This document shows, one piece after another, positions 39,559 to 51,142 of a stretch of 64,000 bases of DNA; position 1 is the first letter of the stretch, and the number at the start of each line of letters is the position of its first letter. The stretch is from positions 25,417,605 to 25,481,604 of the forward strand of contig JACBWW010000004.1 of assembly GCA_020086605.1 (NCBI GenBank). The letters run 5' to 3'. The notes under the pieces were generated by a model, which was not told the origin of the DNA, made no database searches, and saw only the letters and a list, made by a program, of their open reading frames with translations. The DNA comes from Lanius collurio. Taxonomy: Eukaryota; Chordata; Aves; Passeriformes; Laniidae. Made by a program: the position numbers and the translations under genes.

Positions 39559-40062
39559 CTATAATTCCTTGCCAGCTATTTTTGTGTTCAAACCAAGAGG
39601 TAAATAATCTAGTGATTTGGTGTAGCCTGACTTCACAAAGTTCACGCAGGAAGTGCCATCCACACCAAAAACTACACTAATGAAGGCATTTAGGTACACA
39701 TAAATGGGGGCTTCCAAGGTTGGCATCGAGTAGCTCTCCACGACAGCTGTTGGGGACAGAAGTGCCCTTTTGCAGAGCAGCCCCAGTCCTGCAGCAGTCA
39801 AAGGATCTTGAGCTTCAGCTCCTACTGTTGTGTGCATTCCTTTGCAGTTTTCCCACCTTTCCAGCCACCACTCTCTGAGCTGTGCCACACCCCCAAAGCC
39901 ATGGTTCATCACCCCCAATGCCCTGGATGGTTGCCAGAGCTCCTTACAGGAGCAGGCCTTGCTGCTTTCGCAGACAGACATTGAGATCAGAGTGGATCCT
40001 GTGTGGCGTTTTCTGAGTGCACCAGAAGGCTGAACAGAAGAACCCAACTGAGATGCAAACAA
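39559..40062 (-). other. Longest open frame in the window, unrecognised
   Basis: A minus-strand frame of 167 codons from an ATG at 40060-40062 to a stop at 39559-39561, in DNA that is more GC-rich (39.7-40.05 kb) than its surroundings. The translation has seven cysteines in mixed context, no signal peptide or membrane segment, and no domain I recognise. In 128 kb of strand sequence one frame of this length can arise by chance. It might also be a decayed transposable element. I do not call it a gene; I list it because it is the longest frame and coincides with a composition change. Confidence 0.15.
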
Positions 40063-41609
40063 GTCTTGTATGGTATAACAGAATTAGCAGGAAGACAATA
40101 TTCACTGTGTAAGGGAGAAAAACAAAACAAACAACACTATAAGCTTGAAAACATTCGCCTCACTCTTCTGGGGTTTGAGAAGTGAAGTCTAGCACAGCAA
40201 AAGAAAAATCAGACCTGCTTTTAATCTGTGAACAGCTCTCTTGATGAAATCTGTCATGTTTCTGGCTTTGTTTGTTCCTTGAGAAAAGAGCAAAAATGTT
40301 ATTTTTCTTAAAGAATTTCCAAATGTTTTATCTTTATTAATGTTTCTATATGATACAGTTCATCACTGCAGGCAAATCTGTCTCGTTCATTAATTCTTCT
40401 ATTGTCAAAACGGCATAACCAATAGTTTATAACATCATAAATCTTGGACATCAATCATAATATAGAGATTTCCCATTATGTATAGGATTGTCTCTTCTGA
40501 TCTGTTTGAAAGGCTGGAAAGGACTGTTCTTAGAGGCAGTATAATATTCTGTATTGAAGCACTAAGCCTGTTAATGGCATTTGAATTTTTGAGTTGCTTT
40601 TGTCACTGATTGTGGTTTTCCAGATGGTAAGAAATTAATCACTTAGTTTAAATATTTTTTAATGCTCTTTCTGCAAGTTTCATATTTGATGCAAGATTTG
40701 GCAAGTTCTCTGAAGTTTGGGTTCCTAAAGATGCAGTCTTCTGTCCAAAAAGCTCAAGATCCCAATTCCATCCTACTAAATTACAAATGAGAAACAGAAA
40801 ATTACTTGAAGGGAGATGAAAAAAAGGACATAACAGAAGTGATTCATAGTTTAATTTCATACAAAAATGGTAAGCAAACTGTAGCACCACTATCTCAGTC
40901 TTCAAAAGATCCGGTTCAGTAAATATGGTCAGATCTCTTTAGAAAGATGTATTCACCAGCTGTCATTCTTCCCTTAAGCAGGACACACAAAGACTGAGTG
41001 CTGCCAGTGCCTGTAACACAAATTTAATAGTCAATGCCTTTTCTTTGAGATAACTTGAAGAAAGAGCACAAAACCAAAAAGAGTGCCAGAGTGCTTCATG
41101 TGTTTTTTTTCTCTTTTGATTTTTTGTGCTATTAATGCTGGAATTTTTGAACTTGACTGGGGAAGGTGAAGAGAAAGCCACTTAAGTCATTGCTGCATCT
41201 GTGCATATTACGTGATCCTTTAAAGGCTCTAAAACTGCACAGTCCCATTTATTCCATTACACAACTATAAGCAGGTCTAACACCACAAAAGCCAGTGCAG
41301 CTACAGAGCAGATCACAAGAATGGGGGAAATGGGAAAAGCCAAGTGCTCCAAGTGACAGACTTTTATGTTGCAAAGCAATGCCATCAGCAAATATTTAAG
41401 TCAGAAGAAGGGAGCAAAGAAAAAGCAATGGGCTTCAAGTCTTAAAAACTGGTGATCAAAGAGGGATTAGATCACAGGGAAGTATCAGATTGGAATTGTG
41501 CAGTCCTATGTAGCAGGTATTTGGGCTCTAGTGGGACAAACACCATCTTGGGGTAAATCAGCTCCTCAAAAGTGTGTTCTTCAGCTGCTTAGAGACACCC
41601 TCACTTGGT
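40063..41609. other. Intergenic, nothing recognised
   Basis: AT-rich unique sequence with short chance frames only. Confidence 0.5.
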
Positions 41610-41636
41610 CAGAGGTCACCTCTAATCTGACCTCTG
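41610..41636. repeat. 9-bp inverted repeat of AGGTCA type
   Basis: CAGAGGTCA at 41610-41618 and its exact complement TGACCTCTG at 41628-41636, separated by nine bases. Each arm contains the nuclear-receptor half-site AGGTCA. The left arm also forms an overlapping palindrome AGAGGTCACCTCT. Spacing 9 is not a standard receptor arrangement, so a binding role is speculative. Confidence 0.5.
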
Positions 41637-41981
41637 TACTTTGAAATTCTGAAGATAACGGATTTAATAAAAGTCAGACCAGCACAGCCAGTTCAGTAAG
41701 ATCATTATACCAGGTTAAATGCAATTAGCTGTTTTAGACAGCTGAATTTGCAAGCCTCCTTCAGCAGCCACTCACCCCCAGCTGACATGCTGCCTAAAAG
41801 CCTGAGCTCACAGAAGCCACAGCTACCCTGATAACTTTAAAAGAGTTATGAGAGTCCTGGGTTATGTTCATAGGTGAGCTCTCATCACTCTAGAAATTGT
41901 TTTGTTTCCCCACTTGTCTGCCCTGAGTAAAAATGCTTTTCCAAAGCACCTTCTCCAGGCAGGAGACCGCTTCCCATGCAA

Positions 41982-42038
41982 AACCAGGCAATGTGAGGTT
42001 AACCCACAGCATTGCAGTTAGCCTCACATTGCCTGGTT
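41982..42038. repeat. 22-bp-arm hairpin, 13-nt loop
   Basis: The left arm (41982-42003) starts AACCAGGCAATGTGAGG and the right arm (42017-42038) ends CCTCACATTGCCTGGTT. All 22 positions pair except one, which would be a G:T wobble if the + strand is transcribed. The loop is 42004-42016. The arms stop sharply on both sides. In size the stem resembles a very short microRNA-like hairpin or the termini of a collapsed MITE. No terminal duplication typical of a transposon was evident. Confidence 0.9.
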
Positions 42039-43747
42039 ATCCAGCCATGCCAGAGGAACGCAGCACTCACAAACCTCAGCCCTCTAGGTAACCTTCATTT
42101 TCCTCTCAGCTTTCCCTCCTTTACCTGACATTTTCTTATCAATGCCTTCTTACATGAGCTGGAGTTTCTATCAGAATTATCATTGCAGGCATTCCCTAGA
42201 TAACCACCAACCTGGCTGAACTGAAGAAAACAGCTTACAAAGGAGAATAATGGTATCATTGATTATTCTTGTTCCTCGTTGACCAAAATTGTGACAACTG
42301 GTATCTCTCTCATTCCTATAGCTGATTTTGATCAAGACATCATACTGAATGACATATTATGGGCTAAACTTTGAAGCAGTAACTGGGTTCTTTGTTTTGA
42401 GTTTTGTTTTGAATTTAAGTAAATACTGCATTCTTTTCTTCCTCCAATTCCCATTTCTTGCCAGGTCATGTTCCTTCATTTGATATGATTTGCAGTTTGG
42501 AAGGAACATACCACTGCGAAGATCTGAATACACACAGTTGTGTTTCCTTGCAGCCATACCCTGCACCTAAGGATTATATCATTGGTGCTGCTATCCCTGG
42601 TGTTGTATATGTGTGCAAGATATATTCAGTTACCAGTACAGTATTTGTGAAGAAAAAGAAAGCTTCAGTCAACCTAAAAAAAAAGAAAAATAAAGAAAGC
42701 GAAAACTTTTGTTCAATGCATGCACTGCCTTTAGAATTCAGATGAACTTTCTGTACTTCTTTTGCTTTGGGAAAAATGCATCAGCCATGATTTTAAATAA
42801 TTTACAAACTCCCCTGCTTTAATTTATTAACATAGGCAGACTGCACAAGTGCACTATTTTACACTTAAGCTGGAGTACTAATAAAATCCCTACACAAAAC
42901 CAGATATGTTTCCTTTCAGCTTTTATTGCACTATTATCCCACTAGATACCAAGAACATCTGATTGAAGTTACCTTAAAATTTCTGCACTTAGATATGGAA
43001 CCAAATAAACTGATCACAACAACCTTGAACTTGTGGGAATTCAGATCTAGATCCAGGCTTTGCAGCTGGCTTCCATCATGAGCTTAAATGCTACTCAGAA
43101 TCAAAGACTGCTGTGGCTGCACATACAGTTTACAGGAAATGTTCAATTCAACATTTTTGAGAGGTGTTCCATTCCTTAATTACTCCCAAATTTCTGTCCA
43201 ACTCTTCATACCAATACCTGAATCCAGACTCTTGCTTTCTGTCTGAACTGACTAAAGCCTTAGCAGGCACATCACTTCACTACAGAATAAACATCGTGGC
43301 ACTGATTTGAATCCAGAATTCTCTGAACAACTGTTTCACATCTAAGTAATTGCACCAGCAGTAGTGGGGTCGCCTCCTTGTTTATACAGGGGGGTGATGG
43401 GGTGCAGTTGGAATCACAGCCCATGACTTTATCATACAACATGAAAAGCCTTTGGGCTATCTTCTCAGCTGGGATAAATAAGCAAAGCTCTATTGGTTTC
43501 TGGGTGAATGAGATTATAATTCAAGTCAGAAGTGTAGTGTTTGTTTGTACCATAACAAAGTATCACAGAAGTGTGTATCATAAGCCTTAAAACACTGCAT
43601 TCAAGGACAGTAAAACCCACGAGTCTGAGCTTAGGTTTCAGTGACTCCAGTGAAGTTATGCCTGTTTATTTCAGGATAGCAGTGCTGATGTGCACCAGCT
43701 GAGAATCTGGCTCTTTAACTCCTAAATGACAGCAGAAACCATTTACA
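42039..43747. other. Intergenic, nothing recognised
   Basis: Unique AT-rich sequence. An A/AAAG-rich patch at 42.65-42.71 kb lies inside a 95-codon chance frame (42458-42745, +) that gives a lysine run. Confidence 0.5.
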
Positions 43748-43774
43748 GGGGGAGGGAGAAGGGGTTGGGGTGGG
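43748..43774 (+). other. G-quadruplex motif
   Basis: Five G-runs of 5, 3, 4, 4 and 3 with intervening loops of 1, 4, 2 and 1 bases fit the G3+N1-7 rule. It is the clearest such motif in the intergenic interval and lies in otherwise AT-rich DNA. Confidence 0.8.
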
Positions 43775-46700
43775 AATCAACTTGAGTACAGAGCTGTATG
43801 GCTGATAAATGGGTATCAGCCATCTCTTAAAACAGGCAGGCCTGTTTCTTCCTAAAGCGAAACTAGAGAATTAATAAACAAATGCAAAAGAATATAAAAG
43901 ATATGTTCCCTTAAGGAATTTCAGATGTGTACAGTATGCTTCACATTCCAATACAAAGGATTTTGATGGTAACATTTGACCAGTTTCTCATTTTATGTGC
44001 TTGCACAGACACAAAAAAAGGCACACAAAAAACTGCTGTATAAAATGCCTCTCAGAACAACCTATCCACTCATTTAATGTGACAGCTTATGCTCACCTAA
44101 AAACAAAACTATTTCTTCCATGCACCCCAAAAGCCCCCCAAACTAGCCAGCAGTAATAAATATAAAGGACAGTTTTTTCCTGGTGCCACATCCACACAGC
44201 TCATCCCAGTGGGAGATGATACAATATATAACATTGCTGTGTTTCACAATAATTATGTAAGAGAAGTCACATGTGGCACAAATGGAATGTATAACAAAGA
44301 GCAGAAGCATATGTTCAAATAAACTACTGGTTATGTCAAAACTAATAACTTGTTTACTGTAGTGGACTCAATGGTAGCAAGCCCAATGAGCCTAATGACT
44401 TTGCTAAAACTCCTTTTGCTCCTCATTGAGCAGGCTGGAGCTGATTTTTTTTCAGGAATTATGTTTATGCAATACGAACATATTGTTATTTGCTACTTTC
44501 TGCATGATCATTTTGGCATTCTTATGAGAAGATGATGATGGTTCTGTCTAAATGTTTGGGAGGATTATCACTGACATGGGAAGTTATTAGGTTTGATGCA
44601 GTATAGAGAACATTCACAGTCAGAAAACAGCATCTTTCATTTTTAGGAATGGAGGTAATTGTGCTTTGTGACAGTGCACATCCTTAAGATGTTATGTATC
44701 ATTGCATACTTAAAAAAGCAGTACACTTTTCATTGATCTTTCAATTGCATTTTGATTTAAAATGCAGATCTTTCCCTCCATTGAAATCTTAGCATTTTTA
44801 TTTTAAAATGTATCGGAAAAAATCCATTTCAGACATATGCAGCACCATAAATTACTTCTTGTGGTTGAAACAGTATTCGCTTATGTCACGGGCTGAACAT
44901 CCTCCTTTATTAGAATGCTATTTATTGCCACCAGCTGCAGTGCTTAGCTAGGAAAGTTCTTGACACCAGCGATTGCTTTTCAGCACCAATGCTTCCGCCT
45001 GCTAACGGGGGCTTCTATTGCCAAATGCAGCCACTCCTCTTAAACTGTTCCTTCTGGAATACAGACAGGTCCTGTCACTGTTACCCAGAGCAGAAGCTGG
45101 GAGAAAGGGATCAGATCTGAACCCACTGCTATGGAATCTCTTTAGCTATAAATCTCCTATAACTTTAAAAGGCCTTGCCAGATACCACTAGCTTGAAAGC
45201 TGTCAAATGTGTTCAGGAAATCCACCCATCAGTAATGGATTTTTTTCAAAATTAAGATGCGAATTCAGCTTGTGAGCAAAGGGTGTCTTACATAACAAGC
45301 CACAGATTTAGTAAAAGCAAGAAGATTTCTGTATCTATCAGCTATGTAGCCAGTAGTCTCTATTTCATTAGATTTTCAAGCAAGGAGAAACCAGACAAAG
45401 GTAATTACTCTTCTTCTGTTAAGGGCTGTTATTACTCCTGCATGAACAGCTAGCACTGCCTTTTTCCTTTCCCTCTGCCTATGGCAGCCAGGAAAACCAA
45501 GTAGGAGCAATATAGTATAAAAGTGGCAGTGTCAACAGCTGTCCTACCAAACACTAAGTGTACCTCATACAGTAAATCTTCAAAGCAGTAGCATGTGTGC
45601 TGTTCCTGTGTATGCAAATCCTGTTATTTTATTGATATCATTTGCACACATGCCTTCTTCACAGCTGAACCCTTGAAAAGCCGTTGCATATAATTGGGCT
45701 CAACTAAGCAACAGAGGCAATCAGTGACAGGAGGAGACTGAACTCCTTTAACATGGAAAGAATTCCTTTCCTCCCTCAGAAAAGAAACACCCAGTAGGTC
45801 AAAGAGGAAGGTTTCTCTGCAGTATAGCACAGACAAGCCTGTTATACAGATGCCTGAACCACTGGAATCTACAATTAAAAAAAAAAATTCAAGCCCTGAG
45901 CCTTCATGAACACATTTTTTTCCTTTGTTTAAATAAAAGAATGAGCAAATGTACATGTTTTTGGCCCTATGTATGTTTAAAAACTCTAAAACATTCAAAT
46001 TAAAGTCTTTGCAGGGCTAGGCTCTGCCACACAAGATAACTTAGCTGGCAAACATTCTGAAAATTTTTTTACTCACTGTGAAAACTGATAAAAGTAGGTG
46101 TCCTGTTCATCTTACAGACAGACTACAAAAAAATAATCATTCTTCTGGCTATAAGGAAATTCCTTTACAGATTCAGAGAGTACTAGAGACATCTGAAAGT
46201 TGGAGTTATTTATGGGTCAAAATACAATTGCTCTTTATTTCTTATCTTGTCCCTGCAAATAACCCAAAACTGTTATTAACAAATTACTTTCTCTTTCATA
46301 TCTTTAAACTGGAGATAAGTATATGTTTCCTCTAAGTGACTCATAAAAATAAACTTGCACAAGAGTTTGACTATAAGTGTTATGTGTGATTGAGCAGACT
46401 TCATAAAAATTACTATTTCCTTTGCATCTGTATTCTTCTTGGGCCAGAGTTTGGGCCATACTCTGCCCTACACACTATATCATATAAGGCTACTTCCCCA
46501 CCATTGGAAGAGGTCTGCTCTGTTACACCAATCCCACTCTAGCCTGTTCTTTGGGAAGTGCAAGACAAGATATGATAATGTAACATCATGAAGAATGGGT
46601 GTCTTAAACAGTTCCTCTCCTCCTTTCCAGCTGGACTTCAGCCAATTCAAATGGGAGAGGGCCAACAGACATATTAGTGCAACCTTGTATTTAAAGCTAA

Positions 46701-49700
46701 GTTATCCCCTAAATGACCCTAGAGTCAATTTATAGATGCAGAGACTAAGGTACAATAGACTTCAGAAATACTCTAAATCCTAGCTCTGAAAATGCCTTGA
46801 CATGTGCCACTGGGAGTACACTCCAAGCTGGCAGAAAGGGGAAAAAAAAATATATAAACTTTCCACATTTGTCCAGTGTCCTATTTAGCTTTTTTTTTAA
46901 TTAATTTTTGTCACTTTGTAATTAAAAAAATATATATACACATGTGTATATATGTAACCAATAAATTGCTTAAAACTGTAATTAATCCCCACAGACAAGT
47001 TCTCCCCTAAGGAGTTCAGTAGTTCAGCAGTATAACTCTCCCTCATCCCTACAGATGCAAGAAATACCCGGGTGAACAGTGCACAAGCAGCTTCCCTGTC
47101 TGCAATGGTGAACAGTAGGGCTCTTAGTTCCCCTCCTCCTAAAGCTCTTCCTGCATGAGCACACCACCTCCTTCCCCACTAATGGTTTTCCATGCTGTGG
47201 GGCAAGTAAGGCAAGCAAGTGGAATGAAAATATGTATGAGTATTCCTTCCTTGCTCCTTCCTTGTACCTGGAATATTAAAAGAACAGAGAGAAGAGCTGT
47301 CCAGAACACAAATTGCCAAAATTGTGTCTGTTCAGTTGGCTGCTGGGTTACCTGCCAGTGAACTCTATAGGATGTTGCTCTTGGTTTCCACAAAACTTGT
47401 GCTGCTGGAAGTTTTGGGCAGTTTTTCCTTCCTTGGTGTAGAGCAATCCTCCCCAGTATTTGATCAGGATTGAGCTTCTCCCAAGCTGCCCTATATAGGC
47501 TTCTGAAAGTTTAATTTTTATCTCACTTTATAATTATCAGTTGACTTAGATTAGGCTCCCACAGAAATCAAATAAGTTTTAATCAGTTCTCCCAACTGTC
47601 CCCAAAATATAATTTCAGAAACAACTCAGATTTTCAGAGCAGCTTAATTATGAAAGCAACCTCACTGAAATATTCTGAGCAACAAAAAAGACATATAGAT
47701 GCAAAAACATCCACATTTTATGTAATTTTTTTTCTTTCAATTAGAACTGTTGATGACATTTTTATGCCCAAGATTCTTAAATGCATCTTGAAACAAAAGT
47801 TTCTCAAGACAAACATGTAGACAATACGTATAGCAGATAGCAAGTAACTGTTGCAACTGAGAGGAGGGAGTTAAAAAAAAAAAAAAATCAACCCAGCATT
47901 AAAATGAGTTTAGTATATTTTACAGCAATTTCAATAAGTTTAGTTATGTTCCTATAAAAGTTATAGTTATGACAGAGAGCTTTTTATTGTCTGGTCATTA
48001 ATTTTACTTGCTTCCTTCTAGAAGAGTTCACAATTATCCACAGCCTTCTTTTCCATGTAACACCATTTCCCACATAAACACACGGCTTTAGTGTTTTAAT
48101 CCTCGAGACTGCCCCTTCGCATTACCAGAGGAGTACGAGTTCCATAAACATCAACACAGCATCCTGGTACAGTGACACAAGTGGCCAGGTATTGACTTCC
48201 ATGCCACTGACTCAGGGAGAGTCAATAACAGTCTCCAGAGCAGTGGATTTACAAGCAAAACCCCTTCAAGGATCTCTGAGCTGAATGCAAACAAGAAAGG
48301 AGTGAAAGGCTCTTGTGGGTGCCCCCTGAAATACAGCTGGCCAGCGTGGCAAGCAGGACCCCCTTCCTTTGTTTGCTCCTTTGCACACAATTATCCCCAC
48401 CAGCAGCAACAGTCAGGGATGACACCTGACCACTGGATAAGAACACATCCATCCCATTCATACCACCACATCAATTGCACTGGACATGAAAATGACCCAA
48501 CCATGCCACCAGTTTGCAGACTGAGCACTACACAATTCTGAAGCAGTGACACCTTCAGCTACTTTATACAAGTCATTTTTATGCTGGTGTTTCCAAAAGC
48601 AGAGAAGTAGGGCGAGCTTTTCAAGTGCCTGAAGCAATCCATCTCTCCACCTGAGACAGTTAACTGAACAGCCTAATTTTTAGATGCAAGCATTCCAACC
48701 TCCCATTAAGTCACTGCCAGAGAATTTCCAAAATCTTTTGCAATGGCCCATATTTAGCACATTCATAACTATCCCTAACAAGCACAGGGGCAATTTAAAA
48801 CCAATGGCTGGATTTTCAACAGTAAGACAGAGGGATGTACTTCAGGTTTTGGATTCCTAACCTGACAGAGTTAAATGGTCATGTTCTCGTAAGTGCTCAG
48901 CGTGTTCTTAGAAAAATATTAAGCATTATCTGTGTGCTTTAGCTACTAAAAAATAGATACATTGAAGCAAGACCAGTGCCTGCCTGCTGTAAATACCTTT
49001 TTGTTCAGTTCACCTGAGGATGGCAAATTTGTTCAGTTGCTTTGTGACAAGCACATGAATGGGGCAGACACACCACAGTCACATACTGTTGAATCTTCAT
49101 GGCAAGAGAAGTCCAAGACATCAGTTACTCAATCGACAAAACTGGGAAAAAAAAGAAAAGGAAGAAAAGAAAAAAGACAAATGATGGGACTTCAGAAGAA
49201 AACACAGTTTTGCTATCTTTATGGAAGACCTAAATAAACTAGGACAATAAACAGATGCATGCAGACACTACTCAGGAATTGTGAGTTGGTTTTGCCAGAG
49301 AAATATATAGATATTTTACTTGGATCCAACCAGAAACTCAAAATTAAATACATGTAATAATACAACAGAGCATCTGCATAATCTTTGGAACTGTAAACTT
49401 ACATATCGAAAAACTTCTGTTCAAAAAGCATTCCACAAAACTGAGCTGCAGCATCAAAGTAAGAACAGTGCACAGGATTCAACGTGGAGAAGGACAAGTC
49501 AGTGTTAATGCGAAAGAGGGACCATGCTATGGGAGCTGGCAGCCAAAACCAACAACCTTGCTTTCACTAGATCTCAAAGGATAATATTTAATGTAAGTAC
49601 TGGCATTATAGAAAGCCACAAAAAATGAGACTCCCAGGGTTGGAAGTGAGAATATATTTCATCTCCAGCCAGAATACTAGATCCGTTCCAAAGCCGAGTT

Positions 49701-51120
49701 ACTGGAAGTCTTCCATTGTCTCCAATTTTTTTTTTTTATTTCCCTTTTATTTTCAAAATGAGTAAGCAGGTATTTCCCATGTAACCCCAAGAATTAGAAA
49801 CACACAATATATACATTTACTCATTTCCAAAACATAAAATCTAAAATTCAATTCTCTCTAAAAAATTATATTTAGTATATACCACACTGCTGAAGTGAAT
49901 TAAGCATAATTTCAATCAACATGTTTTAAATCAATTTCTCCAGTATTCCAATACTCTTCTGGGAAAGGAAAACAAAAGGAAAAATGATTTACAAGTTCTC
50001 CAAGTGCTATACCCATATCTTAGTAAAGAAATAATGTTATAATTGTTATTTTGAGAATATTACTGTGCTGCAAGAAAAGCACAGCAGATAGATTAGTTAA
50101 TCCTTGTTATTAGCTAAACCAGAAACTGCTAGACACAATACTTTAGTAGTATAAATAAAAGATTTTGTGTTTTCTGACAAACTTGTACTAGATTTTTATT
50201 TAAAGAAAAGAATTTGTTGATTATTCTAGGAATAAAAGGTTGTCATTTAGAAAGCAAAGTGTCATTGGTGTACTTTTAAAATGTTTGTTAACAATTATAA
50301 GCCAGCACTTGTCACCAAATAATCATGGCTACACAAAGTTGTATACCCACCAGGCTTTGTTAGAGTTGCAAATCACAAGCAATGGACTGATTCCCAGTTT
50401 ATTGTCTCCACAAACTTTAGGGAAAACAAAGAGCTGAAGGCATCAGTGAACTACAGTAATGGGCTTCAAGTTAAGTCTTTTCAAATGGGTATTTCTACCT
50501 AAAGATATAAGGGATTGACTGTCAGCAACAGCAAAACAAGTTAATTTTCAGCATATGAACATGCACTTTAAGGCAAGTACGAAATAGAGAAGCCTTTTAA
50601 TTTGTCCCAGAAAGATATTTCCTTTATTCTACTGGTTTGATAAATACTCAGAGTGTGGTATCATGAGTTTCTGTTTCCATGAGTGCTGCAGTAAAGAGGC
50701 TTCCTTTAGACTAGCCCAGATCAATTCTCTAGCTTACTACTGCAATAGGCTCTCCAAATGGTTTACCCAAACCCCAACCAGAGACACCATCTAAAATGTC
50801 TCTGTAGAAGTAAGAGCAAACGAGAGGCCTCACACTAAAGCACATGCATTCCCCCTGCTGAATCCCAGAGCACAACTGAGGGGTGTTGGCCACCCCACTG
50901 ATGCAGGCCATGCTCACCTTAGAGCTGAGGTTCGCTGAAAGCTGCCTGGCAGCTGGGAGCCTGGGTGGGATTTTCTCTTGACCTTTAAAGCCAATTGCCT
51001 GCTGCACTTCCAGCTATTTACTGCTGCTGCAGGGAGGAATGATATTTCCTTGTAAAAGTCCCTCTCCTTAAGAACCGAGGTCTGCATGGTATCAACCCTC
51101 TGCTGAGAGCTGCAAATACT
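43775..51120. other. Intergenic, no gene seen
   Basis: About 7 kb of unique sequence. It includes a palindrome at 46932-46953, an A-run of about 14 at 47.87 kb, and an A/G-rich low-complexity patch at 49.15-49.19 kb. A stretch at 44.88-45.08 kb has balanced composition and few repeats, but I cannot tell whether it is conserved. No exon, RNA gene or CR1 was recognised. Confidence 0.5.
46932..46953. repeat. Exact 22-bp palindrome
   Basis: ATATATACACA joined directly to its reverse complement TGTGTATATAT, axis between 46942 and 46943. It sits in a TA/CA/TG simple-repeat context, so it may be a by-product of alternating purine-pyrimidine repeats that can form cruciform or Z-DNA. Confidence 0.95.
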
Positions 51121-51142
51121 CACGTGTTAATTGCTTAATTGC
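51121..51142 (+). promoter_or_regulatory. E-box plus paired homeobox-like sites
   Basis: CACGTG (51121-51126) is followed without a gap by two head-to-tail copies of TTAATTGC (51127-51134 and 51135-51142). TAATTG cores are typical homeodomain sites and CACGTG is a bHLH site. Another inverted repeat (AGCCACT-5-AGTGGCT) lies about 140 bases downstream. Function is inferred from motifs only. Confidence 0.3.
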
